Source: Cherax quadricarinatus (Eukaryota > Arthropoda > Malacostraca > Decapoda > Parastacidae). From it: a DNA stretch of 64,000 bases. Under the pieces are notes generated by a model. The model was not told the origin of the DNA, searched no databases, and saw nothing but the letters and a program-made list of their open reading frames with translations. The position numbers and the translations under genes were made by a program. Shown one piece after another: positions 52,646 through 63,681 of the stretch. The number at the start of each line of letters is the position of its first letter. The first letter of the stretch is position 1. The DNA is taken from the NCBI RefSeq assembly GCF_038502225.1, contig NC_091292.1, forward strand, positions 53,436,278 through 53,500,277, given 5' to 3'.

Positions 52646-55574
52646 CGTCAAGTATTAAAAACCATTTGTCTCCATTCACTCCTATCAAACACGCTCACAC
52701 ATGCCCACTGGAAGTCCAAGCCCCTCGCACACAAAACCTCCTTTACCCCCTCCCTCCAACCATTCCTACGCCGACCCCTACCCCGCCTTCCTTCCAATAC
52801 AGACTGATACACTCTTGAAGTCATTCTGTTTCGCTCCATTCTCTCTACATGTCCGAACCACCTCAACAACCCTTCCTCAGCCCTCTGGACAACAGTTTTG
52901 GTAATCCCGCACCTCCTAACTTCCAAACTACGAATTCTCTGCATTATATTCACACCACACATTGCCCTCAGACATGACATCTCCACTGCCTCCAGCCTTC
53001 TCCTCGCTGCAACATTCATCACCCATGCTTCACACCCATATAAGAGCGTTGGTAAAACTATACTCTCATACATTCCCCTCTTTGCCTCCAAGGACAAAGT
53101 TCTTTGTCTCCACAGACTCCTAAGTGAACAGCTCACCCTTTTCCCCTCATCAATTCTATGATTAACCTCATATTTCATAGACCCATCTGCTGACACGTCC
53201 ACTCCCAAATATCTGAATACATTCACCTCCTCCATACTCTCTCCCTCCAATCTGATATCCAATCTTTCATCACCTAATCTTTTTATCCTCATAACCTTAC
53301 TCTTTCCTGTATTCACCTTTAATTTTCTTCTTTTACATACCCTACCAAATTCATCCACCAACCTCTGCAACTTCTCTTCAGAATCTCCAAAGAGCACAGT
53401 GTCATCAGCAAAAAGCAACTGTGACAACTCCCACTTTGTGTGTGATTCTTTATCTTTTAACTCCACGCCTCTTGCCAAGACCCTCGCATTTACTTCTCTT
53501 ACAACACCATCTATAAATATATTAAACAACCACGGTGACATCACACATCCTTGTCAAAGGCCTACTTTTACTGGGAAATAATCTCCCTCTTTCCTACATA
53601 CCCTAACTTGAGCCTCACTATACTCGTAAAAACTCTTCACTGCTTTCAGTAACCTACCTCCTATACCATACACCTGCAACATCTGCCACACTGCCCTCCT
53701 ATCCACCCTGTCATATGCCTTTTCCAAATCCATAAGTGCCACAAAAAACTCTTTAGCCTTATCTAAATACTGTTCACTTATATGTTTCATTGTAAACACC
53801 TGGTCCACACACCCCCTACCTTTCCTAAAGCCTCCTTGTTCATCTGCTATCCTATTCTCCGTCTTACTCTTAATTCTTTCAATAATAACTCTACCATACA
53901 CTTTACCAGGTATACTCAACAGACTTATCCCCCTATAATTTTTGCACTCTCTTTTGTCCCCTTTGCCTTTATACAAAGGAACTATGCATGCTCTCTGCCA
54001 ATCCCTAGGTACCTTACCCTCTTCCATACATTTATTAAATAACAGCACCAACCATTCCAAAACTATATCCCCACCTGCTTTTAACATTTCTATCTTTATC
54101 CCAACAATCCTAGCTGCCTTACCCCCTTTCATTTTACCTACTGCCTCACGAACTTCCCCCACACTCACAACTGGCTCTTCCTCACCCCTGCAAGATGTTA
54201 TTCCTCCTTGCCCTATACACGAAATCACAGCTTCCCTATCTTCATCAACATTTAACAATTCCTCAAAATATTCTCTCCATCTTCCCAAATACCTCTAACT
54301 CTCCATTTAATAACTCTCCTCTCCTATTTTTAACTGACAAATCCATTTGTTCTGTAGGCTTCCTTAACTTGTTAATCTCACTCCAAAACTTTTTATTTTA
54401 AACAAAATTTGTTGATAACATCTCACCCACTCTCTTATTTGCTCTCTTTTTACATTACTTCACCATTCTCCTAACCTCTCTCTTTTTTTCCATATACAGT
54501 GGACCCCAGGTTAACGATATTTTTTCATTCCAGAAGTATGTTCAGGTGCCAGTACTGACCGAATTTGTTCCAATAAGGAATATTGTGAAGTAGATTAGTC
54601 CATTTCAGACCCCCAAACATACACGTACAAACGCACTTACATAAATACACTTACATAATTGGTCGCATTGGGAGGTGATCGTTAAGCGGGGGTCCACTGT
54701 ACTCTTCCCTCCTTGCATCACTTCTACTTTGTAAAAACTTCTCATATGCTAACTTTTTCTCCCTTACTACTCTCTTTACATCATCATTTCACCAATCGCT
54801 CCTCTTCCCTTCCGCACCTACTTTCCTGTAACCATAAACTTCTGCTGAACACTCTAACACTACATTTTTAAACCTACCCCATACCTCTTCGACCCCATTG
54901 CCTATGCTCTCATTAGCCCATCTATCCTCCAATAGCTGTTTATATCTTACCCTAACTGCCTCCTCTTTTAGTTTATACACCTTGACCTCTCTCTTACCTG
55001 ATGCTTCTACTCTCCTTGTATCCCATCTACCTTTTACTCTCAGTGTAGCTACAACTAAAAAGTGATCTGATATATCAGTGGCCCCTCTATAAACATGTAC
55101 ATCCTGAAGTCTACTCAACAGTCTTTTATCTACCAATACATAATCCAACAAACTACTGTCATTTTGCCCTATATCATATCTTGTATACTTATTTATTCTT
55201 TTTTTCTTAAAATATGTATTACATATAACTAAACCCTTTTCTATACAAAGTTCAATCAAAAGGCTCCCATTATCATTTACACCTGGCACCCCAAACTTAC
55301 GTACCACACCCTCTCTAAAGGTTTCTCCTACTTTAGCATTCAGGTCCCCTACCACAATTACTCTCTCACTTGGTTCAAAGGTTTCTATACATTCACTTAA
55401 CATCTCCCAAACTCTCTCTCTCTCCTCTACATTCCTCTCTTCTCCAGGTGCATACATGCTTATTATGACCCACTTTTCACATCCAACCTTTACTTTAATC
55501 CACATAATCCTTGAATTTACACATTTGTATTCTCTTTTCTCCTTCCATAACTGATCCTTCAACATTATTGCTAC
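52646..55574 (-). pseudogene. RTE-like endonuclease-RT, truncated and interrupted
   Basis: From 55574 downward: the endonuclease from AIMLKDQLWKEKREY, VVGDLNAKVGETF (about 55345) and ISDHFLVVATLR (about 55060). The MITE interrupts the linker at 54497-54699. RT follows with KGGKAARIVGIKIEML, NYRGISLLSIPGKVYG, GGFRKGRGCVDQVF and LMDLEKAYDRVDR. At about 53555 a change makes a TGA in the LRQG tract. Then SPWLFNIFIDGVVREV, LLFADDTVLFGDS (about 53410) and the end SEWRQMVFNT (52646). The FADD site remains. The open frame at 55715-54789 also includes L2-like codons at its start, so it is a junction chimera. Confidence 0.85.
54497..54699. mobile_element. 203 bp MITE with Tigger-type ends inside the RTE LINE
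   Basis: Ends CAGTGGACCCCAGGTTAACG and ...GATCGTTAAGCGGGGGTCCACTG, with TA on both sides (54495-54496, 54700-54701). Removing it and one TA gives ccatatactcttcc, which is the uninterrupted RTE sequence (reverse complement of ggaagagtatatgg at about 19320), so the insertion is exact. Confidence 0.93.
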
Positions 55575-56412
55575 ATAGGGGTAAATAAGTGAGTGATATA
55601 GGGCCAGGAGGGCTGACTGTGGAACATAATATAGTATCTTCGATAGTATGCCTACGGTCTTGGAAATTTTCTTGGAAATTTGTTGTACATGTGTGAAATT
55701 TAAGTCTATTATCAAGGTGGATTCCTAAGAATTTTCCCTCTGTGAGCTTGTGATAGGTGATCCGTTTATCATTATGTTAAGAGGGACATCTGTAGCTGTT
55801 TCCAAACTGAATGAAGTATGTTTTGTCAGTGTTGAGAGTAAGTTTGTTAGTCATCATCCAGGTAGATATTTTCTGTAATTCGGTATTTCCAGTTTTGGCT
55901 AGCATGACTGGGCTCGGGTGAGAGGAGACGTATGTAGTGTCATCTGAAATAGTGTGGGTTTGAGTAGTTGTGATGCATTTGGTAGGTCATTTATGTAAAC
56001 GAGAAAGAGGGCCAAGGACACTTCCCTGTGGGACACCAATTGTAATTGGCTGTGTGGAAGAGTTTGCTCCATTTGTGTACACATACTGGCTTCTGTTGTT
56101 GAGATATGACTTTAGGTAGTTGAGGGAGTGCCCTCTTATACCATAGTGTGACAATTTTATGTGGAGCAAATCATGGTCAACTATATCAAGAGCTTTACGT
56201 AAATCAATGAAGATCCCCAGTGGGACTTCTTTTTTCTCTAGTGCAGTGTATATTTGTTCTAGCATGTGTATACATCATTTGTATTTTTATTAGGCCTGAA
56301 CCCAAACTGACAGTGGTTGAGTATGTTGTGGGAGATGAGGTAGGAATAGATTCGCTTATGAAATAATTTTTCAAAGATTTTAGAGAGAGGGTGTAAGTTG
56401 GATATTAGCCTA

Positions 56413-56800
56413 TACAGGTCCGCCATCCGGCAATCAGTTATTCGGTTCCTTCAGTTATTCGACACTAATTTTGGCTAGCATAATTTCAAATTTCCAGGGT
56501 CGCCACACCAACCTGCTGGTACTGTTTGGTGGAGCTACTTGCTGCATAAGTCATTCCAATTTCTTTTTCTCCATTTATTGTTTTAACCTGCTTACTTTTA
56601 GCCCTAGCCATGGTTCCAGTGAATAAAAGAAATGCTTCTCATTATGTAAAGCACCTACACAGTACATTATCCATTAAAGATAAGGTGGCTTTGAAGCCAC
56701 TGTCTGTTGCCATGAGCTCAGTCTCATGAAGCAGGAGAATGTGCTTTATTATTACGCTAATATCAACACTACAGCTTATTTGCCTATCACAATTGATCTA
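56413..56800 (+). mobile_element. 5' end of another pogo/Tigger-like transposon
   Basis: After TA (56411-56412) comes CAGGTCCGCCATCCGGCAATCAG...TTATTCGG, a terminal repeat of a different type. At 56609 an ATG opens a short reading (MVPVNKRNASHYVKHLHSTL...IKDKVALKPL) that resembles the start of a helix-turn-helix transposase before it meets a stop. No 3' end was found. It is truncated. Confidence 0.45.
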
Positions 56801-57107
56801 ATATGACATAAGAAACAATATAAATAACATAAAACATGTTAAATACTCCAGAATGAATAATATTTGGCATAATACTGAGCAGTTCGACGGAGGTATGAAG
56901 AGGATATGGTATATAAATACCATTCTCCTATCCTTGTCTTGGTGGCTTATATTAGAGAAAACAGGAGTGTAGCACAGGGCTAACTATGATATACACTCGT
57001 ACTGCAACATAAACCTAAAACAAAAAAGTTATTTTCTCTCTATAGATTATCAAGCACAGCAGCATATGTGTAGAGAACCTAGGATAACCCCAAAAAAAGT
57101 CAACGTG
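56801..57107. other. no gene seen
   Basis: AT-rich, with no coding region or recognisable element. Confidence 0.4.
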
Positions 57108-57415
57108 GTTTATTTTTAGTACCTGGCTTGGGTTAGCCATATATGATTTTTGGTAAATATTCGATTCCCAGCCAGGGTAGAAACATTAGGCGTGTTTCTT
57201 TACACCTGTTGTCTATGTTTACCCATCAGTAAATGGGTACCTGGGTGTTAGTTGACTAGTGTGGGTGTTATCCTGGGACACTGACCTAATTTTCTTGAAA
57301 TACTCTGCATAACAAGCGGCTTTCTATACAGTAGTATGTCACTGATGTCAGCTAGGCCTGTATACCTTGTACATGTACGTGTAGTAAATAAAAATATTAT
57401 TATTATTATTATTAT
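57108..57415 (+). mobile_element. tRNA-derived SINE with (ATT)n tail
   Basis: An A-box-like tract (tggcttgggttagcc, about 57124) is followed at about 57160 by the B-box-like attcgattcccagcc, the two internal RNA polymerase III promoter parts of a tRNA head. Then come the body (aatgggtacctgggtgttag, 57232) and a 3' part (cataacaagcggctttctat, ctgtataccttgtacatgta), ending in (ATT)n at 57396. I recall this layout from decapod SINEs. An RTE-related fragment is inserted in its ATT tail. Confidence 0.75.
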
Positions 57416-57763
57416 TTTTTTTTTTTTTCAACAAGTCGGCCGTCTCCCACCAAGGCAGGGTGACCCAAAAAAGAAAGAAAATCCCCAAAAAGAAAATACT
57501 TTCATCATCATTCAACACTTTCACCACACTCACACATTATCACTGTTTTTGCAGAGGTGCTCAGAATACAACAGTTTAGAAGCATATACATATAAAGATA
57601 CACAACATATCCCTCCAAACTGCCAATATCCCAAACCCCTCCTTTAAAGTGCAGGCATTGTACTTCCCATTTCCAGGACTCAAGTCCGACTATATGAAAA
57701 TAACCGGTTTCCCTGAATCCCTTCACTAAATATTACCCTGCTCACACTCCAACAGATCGTCAG
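57416..57763 (-). mobile_element. RTE-related LINE 3' end, second subfamily, in the SINE tail
   Basis: T-run, then caacaagtcggccgtctcccaccaaggcagggtg and on to ctcacactccaacagatcgtcagg. It matches 18971-19140 for its first 170 bases and extends 180 bases further. Its two sides border ATT arrays (57396-57411 and 57764-57826), so the insertion was into an ATT run. Confidence 0.8.
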
Positions 57764-57764
57764 G

Positions 57765-57826
<62 letters not shown>
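57764..57826. repeat. (ATT)n microsatellite
   Basis: An almost pure array of about 20 ATT units on the 5' side of the RTE-related fragment. Confidence 0.9.
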
Positions 57827-57827
<1 letters not shown>

Positions 57828-58002
57828 TATTTTCTCAGTTGTTTGTTGGGATATCTTATTCAAACTTGGGCAATGTATGATGGAAAGATATTTCTTCACG
57901 TACACCAAAAATGAAAGAAATCAGACCATAAATAGCGGAGTTCACTTCTCAGCAATTAGCGGCCGCTTAGCTGTAAATTTTTGTATGGGTGTTATGGTTA
58001 CA

Positions 58003-58162
58003 CAGTGGACCCTCGCCTAACGAACGCATCGCATAACGTTAAATCTGCCTAGCGATACATTTTAACGCAAAAATTTTGCCTCGGCTAGCGCTAAAAAACT
58101 CACTCAACATGATTCGTTCGAGACGCGTCCACATGCGGCCTGAGCCCGCCTGTCTAAGGGAG
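58003..58162 (+). mobile_element. Tigger 5' end fragment
   Basis: It starts CAGTGGACCCTCGCCTAACG and follows the 5' untranslated region of the full Tigger at 60491 (ttaacgcaaaaattttgcc, gagacgcgtccacatgcgg). It stops at about 58160 where CR1 ORF1 codons begin. The rest of such a Tigger (end of the 5' region and the start codon) is found after the CR1, at 63862, suggesting that the CR1 lies inside it. Confidence 0.7.
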
Positions 58163-58165
58163 GGA

Positions 58166-58422
58166 TCCCAATCATATGTAGCATCTTGCCTAGAAGGGGA
58201 GTAGGAAATGAATGGTTGTCTAGGGCAATTGGTGTAAATTGCTGGCTAGACAGATACTGCAAGGAACTTGCAATCCCATTCATTGACAACTGGAACAACT
58301 TTTATGGCAAACATGATATGTATGCAAGGGATGGGGTACATCTCTCTGGGGCTGGGGTGGTAGCACTTGCAGACTCGATTGAGAAGGCCATTGGTGAAAT
58401 GCCTATGATTTTAAACGGATAG
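58166..58422 (+). pseudogene. CR1-like ORF1 C-terminal end (SGNH hydrolase block V)
   Basis: 5'-truncated reading: PIICSILPRRGVGNEWLSRA...CWLDRYCKELAIPFIDNWNN...YARDGVHLSGAGVVALADS, stop at 58420. It aligns with residues 200-278 of the intact ORF1 at 26012-26848. The block V Asp and His (DGVH) are present, while the parts carrying the Ser and Asn of the active site are lost by truncation. Confidence 0.75.
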
Positions 58423-58433
58423 AAGGTAGAGGT

Positions 58434-60490
58434 ATGGGTGTGTGTGGGAAACAAGCAGGTTGCAACACTAGGGTTCGAAACAGTAAATGTATAAAAGGCA
58501 TTCAGCATGAAGTTATAAATAAAAACAATAGATCAGGTCAGCAAACAAAGAGGGACAGCAGAGGGCAGCAAGGGACTAGCTCCCTTAAGGTTTACTATAC
58601 TAATAGCAGGAGTGTAAGAAATAAGATAGATGAGCTAAGATTAATTGCAAGTGCAGGAAACATAGATATTATTGCTATAACAGAGACCTGGCTCAATCTG
58701 AAAGATAGAGAGATGCCCTCTGAATGTCACATACAAGGCTATAAATTATTCCACACTGACAGGGTCAACAGGAAAGGTGGTGGAGTAGCGATGTATGTCA
58801 GAGACAATTTAAATTGTTGTGTTAGACAAGATATAAAATTAGAAGCGTCAGCCACTGAATCTGTTTGGTTACAGCTTCTCGAGGGCCGAGAAAAACTAAT
58901 TTTGGGTGTGATTTACAGGGCCCCAAATCTTGATAGGGAGTGCAGTAAACTTCTATGGGACGAAATTCGTAAGGCATCTACAAACGAAAATGTTGTGCTA
59001 ATGAGAGATTTCAACTATAGACAGATTGACTGGAGCAATTTGACAGGAAATTTAGAGTCAGGTGACTTTCTTGATACAATCCAGGATTGTTTTTTGAAAC
59101 AGTTTGTGACAGAGCCAACTAGGGGAAATAACCTCCTTGACTTGGTTCTTGCCAGTAGGGAAACACTAATTAATAATCTTGAGGTTAATGATGAGCTTGG
59201 GGAAAGTGATCACAAATCACTCAGTTTTAATATATCATGGAATTCCCCTAATAATGGCAATCAAGTCTCTGTCCCTGACTTCCGCTTGGCTGATTTCATA
59301 GGACTGAAAAATTACTTAGGTGGGCTGAACTGGAATGACCTGACTAAGGTTCAGGTAGGTGGTGATGGATGCCAATATGACGCTTTCCAGGGCATAGTTC
59401 TAGCTGCTCAGTCAAATTATGTTCCAAATAGGGAAATCAGATCAAACAAAAATGATCCTAAATGGATGAACAATAGATTAAAATATCTAATTGGTCAAAA
59501 GAGAGGCATATATAGGCAAATCAAAAGAGGAGAGGGGCAATTAAGAAATCGATATATTCAGTTAAAGAGAGAAATAAAAAAAGGAATTAGAAAAGAAAAA
59601 GAGATTATGAGGTTAAAGTTGCAAGAGATTCGAAGACTAACCCAAAAGGATTCTTTCAGGTATACAGAAGTAAGATCAGCGACAAGATAGGCCCACTCAA
59701 AAGTTCCTCGGGTCAGCTCACTGACAGTGATAAGGAAATGTGTAGAAGTTTTAACACATACTTCCTCTCAGTTTTTACACAGGAGGATACCAGCGATATT
59801 CCAGAAATGATACATTATGTGGAACAGGACGATAATAAACTGTGCACAATTAGGGTCCTTAGGCAAATAGATAAATTAAAACCTAACAAATCCCCAGGCC
59901 CTGATGAACTGTATGCAAGGGTTCTAAAGGAATGCAAAGAGGAGCTTAGCAAACCTTTGGCTAATCTTTTCAACATATCACTACAAACTGGCATGGTGCC
60001 AGATAAGTGGAAAATGGCAAATGTGATACCTATTTTCAAAGCAGGTGACAGGTCCTTAGCTTCAAACTATAGACCAATAAGCCTAACCTCCATAGTGGGA
60101 AAATTTATGGAATCAATAATTGCCGAGGCAGTTCGTAGCCACCTTGAAAAGCATAAATTAATCAACGAATCTCAGCATGGTTTTACAAAGGGGCATTCCT
60201 AACTTACGAATTTGTTAACTTTTTTCACTAAGGTATTTGAGGAGGTAGATCATGGTAATGAATATGATATTGTGTACATGGACTTCAGTAAGGCTTTTGA
60301 CAGGGTCCCACATCAGAGACTATTGAGGAAAATTAAGGCACATGGAATAGGAGAAATTTTTTCCTGGATAGAGGCATGGTTGACAAATAGGCAGCAGAGA
60401 GTTTGCATAAATGGGGAGAAATCAGAGTGGGGAAGCATCACAAGCGGTGTTCCACAGGGGTCAGTGTTGGGCCCCCTGCTGTTCACAATA
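58434..60490 (+). pseudogene. CR1-like ORF2, first part (endonuclease and RT up to the Tigger insert)
   Basis: Endonuclease: YYTNSRSVRNKIDELRL (about 58590), ITETWLNLKDREMPSECH, GGGVAMYVRDNLNCC, MRDFNYRQIDW (about 58995; the sister copy has LGDFN, so the Gly is changed) and LGESDHKSLSF (about 59198). A frameshift at about 59600 leads to CRSFNTYFLSVFTQEDT (59738), KPNKSPGPDELYARVLKE and NYRPISLTSIVGKFMES. A stop at 60200 in GFTKGHS, then TFFTKVFEEVDHGNEYD, MDFSKAFDRVPHQR and GVPQGSVLGPLLFTI, where the Tigger enters. The frame picks up again at 62824. Confidence 0.85.
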
Positions 60491-62823
60491 CAGTGGACCC
60501 CCGCATAACGATGGCATCGCATAGCGATTTTTCCGCATAACGATTACTTTTATCGCAAAATTTTTGCCGCGCATACCGATTAAAAACCCGCATACCGATT
60601 TTCGTCCGAGACGCGTCCAATGTGCCCTCAGCCAGCCTCACATGTGCCGCTCCGTCCCATTGTTTACCAGCCAGCCTCCGCGGTAACATCCAAGCATACA
60701 CTCGGAATATTTCGTATTATTACAGTATTTTCGGTGCTGTTTCTGGAAAATAAGTGACCATGGGCCCCAAGAAAGCTTCTAGTGCCAACCCTACACCTCA
60801 AAGGGTAAGAATTACTATAGAGATGAAGAAAGAGATAATTGATAAGTATGAAAGTGGAGTGCGTATAGCCGACCTAGTCAAGCTGTACAAGAAACCCCAA
60901 TCAACCATCGCTACTATTGTGGGCACCAGAAAGACAATCAAGGAAGCTGTTCTTGCCAAAGGTTCAACTGTGTTTTCGAAACAAAGATCGCAATTGATGG
61001 AAGATGTTGAGAGACTCTTATTGGTGTGGATAAATGAAAAACAGATAGCAGGAGATAGCGTCTCTCAAGCGATCATATGTGAAAAGGCTAGGAAGTTGCA
61101 TGAGGATTTAATTAAAAAAATGCCTGCAACTAGTGATGATGTGAGTGAATTTAAGGCCAGCAAAGGTTGGTTTGAGAGATTTAAGAAGCGTAGTGGCATC
61201 CATAGTGTGATAAGGCATGGTGAGGCTGCCAGTTCGGACCACAAAGCGGCTGAAAAATATGTGCAGGAATTCAAGGAGTACATAGAAACTGAAGGACTGA
61301 AACCTGAACAAGTGTTTAATTGTGATGAAACAGGCCTGTTCTGGAAGAAAATGCCAAGCAGGACCTACATTACTCAGGAGGAAAAGGCACTCCCAGGACA
61401 TAAGCCTATGAAAGACAGGCTTACTCTTCTCATGTGTGCCAATGCTACTGGTGATTGCAAAGTGAAGCCTTTATTAGTGTATCACTCTGAAACTCCCAGA
61501 GCGTTCAGGCAAAAGAATGTCCTCAAGGATAATTTGTGTGTGCTGTGGAGGGCAAACAGTAAGGCATGGGTCACTAGGGAATTTTTCTATAACTGGTTAC
61601 ACCATGCATTTGCCCCCAATGTGAAAGATTACCTAACTGAAAAGAAATTAGAACTTAAGTGCCTCCTGGTGTTAGACAATGCCCCTGGTCATCCTACAGA
61701 CGTGGCAGAGCGACTTTATGGGGACATGAGCTTCATTAAGGTGAAGTTTTTGCCTCCTAATACCACTCCTCTCCTGCAGCCCATGGACCAGCAGGTTATT
61801 TCCAACTTCAAGAAACTGTACACAAAAGCTCTGTTTGAAAGGTGCTTTGTAATGACCTCAGAAACTCAACTGACTCTAAGAGAGTTTTGGAGAGATCACT
61901 TTAATATCCTCAATTGTGTAAACCTTATAGGTAAGGCTTGGGAGGAAGTGACAAAGAGGACCTTGAACTCTGCTTGGAAGAAACTGTGGCCAGAATGTGT
62001 AGACAAAAGGGATTTTGAAGGGTTTGAGGCTAACCCTGAGAATCCTGTGCCAGTTGAGGAATCCATTGTGGCATTGGGAAAGTCCTTGGGGTTGGAGGTT
62101 AGTGGGGAGGATGTGGAAGAGTTGGTGGAGGAGGACAATGAAGAACTAACCACTGATGAGCTGATAGATCAACTTCAAGAGCAAGAGGCCAGACCTGGGG
62201 AAACTGGTTCAGAGGAGGGGAGAGAGAAATTGAAGGAATTGCCTACTTCAAAGATTAAGGAAATGTGTGCAAAATGGCTTGAAGTGCAAACCTTTTTTGA
62301 TGAAAATCACCCTCACACAGCTATTGCAAGCCGTGTTGGCAACCTGTACACTGACAATGTTGTGAAACACTTTAGGCAAGTCATAAAGGAACGAGAGGTA
62401 CAGGCCACTATGGACAGATATCTTGTGCGAAAGAAGTCCAGTGACTCTGAAGCTGGCCCTAGTGGCATTAAAAGAAGAAGGGAAGTAACCCCAGAAAAGG
62501 ACTTACTACCTCAAGTCCTAATGGAAGGGGATTCCCCTTCTAAACACTAACACACTCTCTCCCCTCCTCCCATCCCATCAATCATCACCAGATCTTCAAT
62601 AAAAGTAAGTGTCATTTAATTGTGCATGCCTTTTTCAGTTTGTGTGTATTAAAATTAACATTTCATGTGGTAAAAAAAATTTTTTTTCATACTTTTGGGC
62701 GTCTTGCACGGATTAATTTTATTTCCATTATTTCTTATGGGGAAAATTCATTCGCATAACGATTATTTCGCATAACGATGAGCCCTCTTGCACGGATTAA
62801 AATCGTTAACCGGGGGTCCACTG
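60491..62823 (+). mobile_element. complete Tigger transposon with intact transposase
   Basis: Ends CAGTGGACCCCCGCATAACG (60491) and ...CGTTAACCGGGGGTCCACTG (62823), TA duplicated on both sides (60489-60490, 62824-62825). The decamer CGCATAACGA occurs twice at the left (60502, 60535) and twice at the right (62754, 62769). Length 2333 bp, one ORF. Removal of the element with one TA restores the CR1 reading frame without a gap, so the insertion is exact and no bases of the target were lost. Confidence 0.97.
60760..62550 (+). CDS. Tigger-family transposase, 596 aa, apparently intact
   Basis: It starts at ATG 60760 (MGPKKASSANP); the same start context (agtgacc or aagtcacc before ATG) is seen in other copies. 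Residues 15-65 form a psq/CENP-B-like helix-turn-helix (YESGVRIADLVKLYKKPQST). Residues 75-150 make the second DNA-binding unit of CENP-B type (LLLVWINEKQ, KGWFERFKKRSG). The DDE core has Asp189 (FNCDETGLFW), Asp306 (LVLDNAPGHP) and Asp343 (LLQPMDQQVISN). The acidic tail and the AGPSGIKRRREV basic stretch are at the C-terminus. Role: cut-and-paste transposition at TA sites. There is no stop or frameshift, which makes it the most likely active gene in the window and a possible source of transposase for the deleted copies. Confidence 0.93.
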   Translation: MGPKKASSANPTPQRVRITIEMKKEIIDKYESGVRIADLVKLYKKPQSTIATIVGTRKTIKEAVLAKGSTVFSKQRSQLMEDVERLLLVWINEKQIAGDSVSQAIICEKARKLHEDLIKKMPATSDDVSEFKASKGWFERFKKRSGIHSVIRHGEAASSDHKAAEKYVQEFKEYIETEGLKPEQVFNCDETGLFWKKMPSRTYITQEEKALPGHKPMKDRLTLLMCANATGDCKVKPLLVYHSETPRAFRQKNVLKDNLCVLWRANSKAWVTREFFYNWLHHAFAPNVKDYLTEKKLELKCLLVLDNAPGHPTDVAERLYGDMSFIKVKFLPPNTTPLLQPMDQQVISNFKKLYTKALFERCFVMTSETQLTLREFWRDHFNILNCVNLIGKAWEEVTKRTLNSAWKKLWPECVDKRDFEGFEANPENPVPVEESIVALGKSLGLEVSGEDVEELVEEDNEELTTDELIDQLQEQEARPGETGSEEGREKLKELPTSKIKEMCAKWLEVQTFFDENHPHTAIASRVGNLYTDNVVKHFRQVIKEREVQATMDRYLVRKKSSDSEAGPSGIKRRREVTPEKDLLPQVLMEGDSPSKH

Positions 62824-63681
62824 TATACATAAACGACATAGATGAGGGCATAAAGAGCGACATCAGCAAGTTTGCCGATGACACCAAAATAGGCCGTCGA
62901 ATTCATTCTGACGAGGACATTAGAGCACTCCAGGAAGATTTGAGTAGACTGATGCAGTGGTCGGAGAGGTGGCAGATGCAGTTTAATATAGACAAATGCA
63001 AAGTTCTAAATGTTGGACAGGACAATAACCATGCCACATATAAACTAAATAATGTAGATCTTAATATTACGGACTGCGAAAAAGATTTAGGAGTTCTGGT
63101 TAGCAGTAATCTGAAACCAAGACAACAGTGCATAAGTGTTCGCAATAAAGCTAATAGAATCCTTGGCTTTATATCAAGAAGCATAAATAATAGGAGTCCT
63201 CAGGGTGTTCTTCAACTCTATAAATCCTTGGTTAGGCCTCATTTAGATTATGCTGCACAGTTTTGGTCACCGTATTACAGAATGGATATAAATGCTCTGG
63301 AAAAATGTACAAAGGAGGATGACAAAGTTGATCCCATGTATCAGAAACCTTCCCTATGAGGATAGACTAAGGGCCCTGAATCTTCAGTCTCTAGAAAGAC
63401 GTAGAATTAGGGGGGATATGATTGAGGTGTATAAATGGAAGACAGGAATAAATAAAGGGGATGTAAATAGTGTGCTGAAAATATCTAGCCTAGACAGGAC
63501 TCGCAGCAATGGTTTTAAGATAGAAAAATTCAGATTCAGGAAGGATATAGGAAAGTACTGGTTTGGTAATAGAGTTGTGGATGAGTGGAACAAACTCCCA
63601 AGTACAGTTATAGAGGCCAGAACGTTGTGTAGCTTTAAAAATAGGTTGGATAAATACATGAGTGGGTGTGGGTGGGTGTGA
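62824..63681 (+). pseudogene. CR1-like ORF2, second part (RT after the Tigger insert)
   Basis: It begins with YINDIDEGIKSDISKFADDT (about 62826), the continuation of the RT palm with its FADD active site, then LVSSNLKPRQQC, NKANRILGFISRSINNRSPQ and RPHLDYAAQFWSPYYRMD. A frameshift near 63305 moves to another frame with MTKLIPCIRNLPYEDRLRAL, TGINKGDVNS and FRFRKDIGKYWFGNRVVDEW, ending DKYMSGCGWV at 63681. The catalytic motif is intact, the frame is not. Confidence 0.85.

Larger units (their letters stand above)
52392..55574 (-). mobile_element. RTE-like LINE, 5'-truncated, 12 bp target duplication
   Basis: Flanked by ATAGGGGTGAAT (52380-52391) and ATAGGGGTAAAT (55575-55586), one mismatch. The tail side (TTTTATTTTATTTTATTAACACACTGG) is at 52392, and the truncated 5' side within the endonuclease at 55574. 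A 203 bp MITE is inserted at 54497-54699. It lies in the L2-like LINE. Confidence 0.93.
51145..56400 (-). mobile_element. L2-like LINE, minus strand, split by two inserts
   Basis: Host pieces are 51145-51720, 52168-52391 and 55587-56400. It begins with a (TTTA)n tail and the shared 3' block (ttgtatgcagagcattatggg), continues through the NRTHDHNTRHRSLFDVP codons (about 51690), and after the inserts through the RT (GVPQGSVLGPL near 56030, LGIFIDLRKALDIVDHDLLH near 56200). A 435 bp chimeric element (51721-52155) and an RTE LINE (52392-55574) are inserted, each with 12 bp target duplications. Confidence 0.85.

Noticed and set aside
57108..57200. A functional tRNA gene at the A- and B-box-like sequences
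   Set aside because: The sequence does not fold as a full tRNA by eye and continues into a SINE body with an (ATT)n tail.
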